A stretch of 7,906 bases of DNA from Thermoplasmata archaeon (GTDB taxonomy: Archaea; Thermoplasmatota; Thermoplasmata; GCA-020350865), in NCBI GenBank assembly GCA_020351895.1, contig CP070672.1:3831394-3839299 (forward strand), given 5' to 3'. Of this stretch, positions 7,038 to 7,906 are shown in pieces. The stretch's first letter is position 1, and every line of letters starts with the position of its first letter. Under the pieces are notes generated by a model. That model had not been told where the DNA came from. It did not search any database and was given only the letters and a program-made list of their open reading frames with translations. The translations under genes were made by a program, and so were the position numbers.

Positions 7038-7076
7038 GTTGGCCCTCCTTTTCTAGCTGTCTTTGATAATATTATC
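7038..7076 (+). terminator. possible T-rich terminator and palindrome after pmbA
   Basis: Downstream of the pmbA stop is a pyrimidine-rich stretch with TTTT runs (about 7048-7064), followed by the perfect 12-base palindrome GATAATATTATC (7065-7076). This is a plausible end for the tld transcript, but archaeal terminators are poorly defined by sequence. Confidence 0.3.
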
Positions 7077-7082
7077 ATCCAT

Positions 7083-7094
7083 AATTTTAATTAT
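7083..7094 (+). promoter_or_regulatory. candidate TATA box of the tRNA-Ile gene
   Basis: AATTTTAATTAT is centred about 46 bases before the tRNA. It would give a start near 7114 and a short 5' leader to be removed by RNase P. It is part of the inverted repeat ATAATT/AATTAT (7081-7094), which makes the call less certain. Confidence 0.3.
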
Positions 7095-7134
7095 CAGAAT
7101 ACCATTTGGGATTCGATAAAATCGCATTCAACCT

Positions 7135-7229
7135 GGGCCTATAGCTTAGACTGGTTGGAGCGCCCGGCTGATATCATGGATTCTATGTTAGAAACCGGGA
7201 GGTCGAGAGTTCAAATCTCTCTAGGCCCA
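7135..7229 (+). tRNA. tRNA-Ile(GAT) with a 20-nt intron at 37/38
   Basis: All arms fold. The acceptor stem is GGGCCTA (7135-7141) with TAGGCCC (7222-7228), and the discriminator is A7229. The D arm runs GCTT to GAGC (7144-7161). The anticodon stem is CCCGG (7163-7167) with CCGGG (7195-7199). The T arm is GAGAG-TTCAAAT-CTCTC (7205-7221). After intron removal the anticodon loop is CTGATAA with anticodon GAT (7170-7172), decoding isoleucine AUC/AUU. The mature length is 75 nt. CCA is not encoded (ACTATAA follows), so it must be added by the CCA enzyme. The acceptor and anticodon stems match typical archaeal tRNA-Ile(GAU). Confidence 0.95.
7174..7193 (+). other. tRNA intron with canonical bulge-helix-bulge
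   Basis: The precursor folds as follows. The anticodon stem CCCGG/CCGGG comes first, then a 4-bp central helix CTGA (7168-7171) with TTAG (7188-7191, one G-U pair). There is a 3-base bulge on each side: TAT (7172-7174) and AAA (7192-7194). An inner helix CAT/ATG (7175-7177 with 7185-7187) is closed by a 7-base loop. Cutting after the second base of each bulge removes exactly 20 nt. This is the standard substrate of the archaeal tRNA-splicing endonuclease. Confidence 0.92.
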
Positions 7230-7266
7230 CTATAATTTTATACAAGTTTAATTCGTGGTCCTATTA

Positions 7267-7311
7267 ATGTTCGAGTTATACTAGAAAATGTTATGTCTTA
7301 AGCTCGAACAT
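7267..7311 (+). repeat. stem-loop with 9-bp perfect arms downstream of the tRNA
   Basis: ATGTTCGAG (7267-7275) and CTCGAACAT (7303-7311) are exact reverse complements. In RNA the stem extends inward by a U-G and a U-A pair, leaving a 23-base loop. The right arm is part of the tRNA-3'-like copy. It might end the tRNA transcript, be a small RNA, or be a site relic. Confidence 0.45.
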
Positions 7312-7323
7312 CTTTAGGCCCAC
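7301..7323 (+). repeat. decayed copy of the tRNA-Ile 3' end
   Basis: Aligned without gaps, 18 of 23 bases match the T-loop-to-acceptor end of the tRNA (7208-7230), with TAGGCCCAC identical at the right end. The copy lies 93 bp downstream of the original. It could be the scar of an integrated element that used the tRNA 3' end as attachment site, or a fragment of a lost duplicate tRNA. No integrase is visible in the window. Confidence 0.5.
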
Positions 7324-7421
7324 AGAAATTTATTTTGATTGTGTCTTTATCATGTTGTTAGCATCGATTGCTGGCTAAATTCTTTAGTGAAAGCACATTA
7401 AAAACATGGGGATATTAAAAT

Positions 7422-7433
7422 CGGCAATTGTCG
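7422..7433. promoter_or_regulatory. near-palindrome upstream of a TATA box, candidate regulator site
   Basis: CGGCAATTGTCG is a 12-base palindrome with one mismatch, ending about 17 bp before the TATA box at 7451. Partly overlapping arms TCGGC (7421-7425) and GCCGA (7442-7446) add more symmetry. Its position upstream of the box suits an activator site. Confidence 0.35.
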
Positions 7434-7450
7434 AATCCATCGCCGAAAAC

Positions 7451-7460
7451 TATATATTTA
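7451..7460 (+). promoter_or_regulatory. strong TATA box of the small-ORF locus
   Basis: TATATATTTA, preceded by the purine-rich BRE-like CGAAAAC, is the best archaeal promoter in the window. The expected start, about 26 bases from the box centre, is near 7480. That coincides with the ATG at 7479 and suggests a leaderless transcript. Confidence 0.6.
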
Positions 7461-7478
7461 AGTAGGTCTCATATATGT

Positions 7479-7553
7479 ATGACTCGAGAAAGGACTAAAG
7501 ATATTGATATTGATAGCAGTGTTAGGTGGCCTGCCAAGATATCAAAGAGGTAA
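7479..7553 (+). CDS. possible leaderless 24-codon leader ORF
   Basis: ATG at 7479 lies where transcription from the TATA box at 7451 should begin, so it could be translated as a leaderless message. The 24-residue product begins MTRERTKDIDIDSSV, ends PAKISKR, and is highly charged with a D-I-D-I-D run. I recognise no family. Its codons 12-15 contain the left arm of a 12-bp inverted repeat whose partner lies after the stop, so its translation could alter the folding of the leader. Alternatively it may be a chance frame, or the 5' part of a decayed gene (a +1 shift would continue to about 7582). Confidence 0.35.
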   Translation: MTRERTKDIDIDSSVRWPAKISKR

Positions 7554-7600
7554 GCTAGTATTTATCAATATTAAGTCGAGTTAATTACAACACTGCTATC
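7512..7600 (+). promoter_or_regulatory. long-range 12-bp inverted repeat in the leader of the 62-aa gene
   Basis: GATAGCAGTGTT (7512-7523) and AACACTGCTATC (7589-7600) are perfect complements 65 bases apart. The upstream and inner segments ATATTGATA (7506-7514) and TATCAATAT (7563-7571) also pair but overlap the first arm. AACACT (7589-7594) can instead pair with AGTGTT at 7605-7610. These pairings exclude each other, as in attenuators or riboswitch-like leaders. A further hairpin GGCTTT/GAAGCC (7615-7632) follows. No known riboswitch class is recognised. Confidence 0.5.
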
Positions 7601-7644
7601 CAATAGTGTTCAAAGGCTTTTTACCCGAAGCCGAAAAAACCAAA

Positions 7645-7660
7645 TTCAAAGGAGGTTGAA
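7645..7660 (+). promoter_or_regulatory. Shine-Dalgarno sequence presented in a small hairpin loop
   Basis: TTCAA (7645-7649) and TTGAA (7656-7660) are complementary and flank AGGAGG, placing most of the ribosome site in the loop of a weak A/U-rich hairpin. GGAGGT with a 6-base spacer to the ATG at 7663 is the strongest ribosome site in the window. Confidence 0.5.
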
Positions 7661-7662
7661 AT

Positions 7663-7851
7663 ATGTCAATATTAGCTCCAGCAAAGATGAGGCTATGGAT
7701 TGAGATGTGGAAAGAGGAGGTAATGGCCTCGATTCCCATGAATGATCTTGCACAGAAATTTCAGGATAAGCAGATAAAGAAAGGACGTTTGCCCGCAAAG
7801 TCACCACAAAAGATACAGCCTAAATTAGAAAGAGGAGGAAAGGTTTTGTAA
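7663..7851 (+). CDS. small basic protein of unknown function (62 aa)
   Basis: The ATG is preceded by a near-consensus ribosome site (GGAGGTTGA), a strong argument for translation. Residues 1-38 look like one or two amphipathic helices, with RLWIEMWKEEV at 10-20 followed by IPMNDLAQKFQDKQ. The tail from 39 on is rich in K, R, P and Q and probably disordered, so the protein is clearly basic overall. There are no cysteines, signal peptide or membrane span, and I recognise no family. It stands alone behind a structured leader of about 180 bases, with a T-rich end after it. A nucleic-acid-binding or ribosome-associated role would suit the charge but is only a guess. It could equally be a small component of a mobile element near the tRNA. 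Confidence 0.65.
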   Translation: MSILAPAKMRLWIEMWKEEVMASIPMNDLAQKFQDKQIKKGRLPAKSPQKIQPKLERGGKVL

Positions 7852-7882
7852 AAAAGAGACTGTCGCTCCTTTACTATTTTTG
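7852..7882 (+). terminator. candidate terminator after the 62-aa gene
   Basis: An imperfect hairpin (AAAGAG with CTCCTTT around TGTCG) is followed by T-rich TTTACTATTTTT ending at 7881. This would suit the end of the small-gene transcript. Confidence 0.4.
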
Positions 7883-7906
7883 TGGTTATGATTAAATAGG
7901 GAAACA

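Noticed and set aside
7340..7450. Possible RNA gene or hairpin TTAGC/GCTAA around 7359-7379
   Set aside because: The 5-bp arms are too weak in AT-rich DNA, and no C/D, H/ACA, SRP or RNase P signature was seen.
1..7906. CRISPR array, rRNA or insertion sequence
   Set aside because: No regularly spaced repeats, conserved rRNA stretches, transposase motifs or terminal inverted repeats were found on reading both strands.

Overview
The window looks archaeal, most likely an uncultured, moderately AT-rich euryarchaeote; a Thermoplasmata-like lineage is only a guess. The evidence is a tRNA-Ile gene with a 20-nt intron whose junctions fold into a textbook bulge-helix-bulge motif, TATA-type promoter boxes, an Lrp/AsnC regulator, an archaeal-style TldD/TldE pair, and HdrA/MvhD-type electron-transfer proteins.

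Region 1 (1-3189, minus strand) is a very tightly packed operon, read from right to left. A possible 46-codon leader gene (3049-3189) overlaps the next start by one base. It is followed by an HdrA-like flavoprotein without the N-terminal and C-terminal HdrA domains (1745-3049). A second HdrA-like flavoprotein (53-1744) has exactly those two missing domains. The start of an MvhD-type [2Fe-2S] adaptor (1-52) is cut by the window edge. The last three genes abut with zero bases between stop and start (TGA/ATG and TAA/TTG). Together they would form a split HdrA-type FAD/iron-sulfur module, probably for flavin-based electron bifurcation or confurcation. Its partner subunits (HdrBC, hydrogenase or dehydrogenase) lie outside the window or are absent.

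Region 2 (3190-3640) is a noncoding divergent control region of about 450 bp, with a candidate TATA box for each direction and several inverted repeats. Region 3 (3641-4159, plus) encodes an Lrp/AsnC transcription factor, transcribed away from the hdr operon. Region 4 (4288-7015, plus) is the tldD-tldE(pmbA) pair, a zinc metalloprotease and its partner, separated by 4 bp.

Region 5 (7016-7906) contains tRNA-Ile(GAT) with its intron and, 93 bp downstream, a decayed copy of the tRNA 3' end. After that comes a strong TATA box, a possible leaderless 24-codon ORF, a leader with mutually exclusive inverted repeats, and a 62-aa basic protein of unknown function behind a near-perfect Shine-Dalgarno sequence. 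The two ends of the window, the split Hdr operon and the structured small-ORF locus, are the least ordinary parts.
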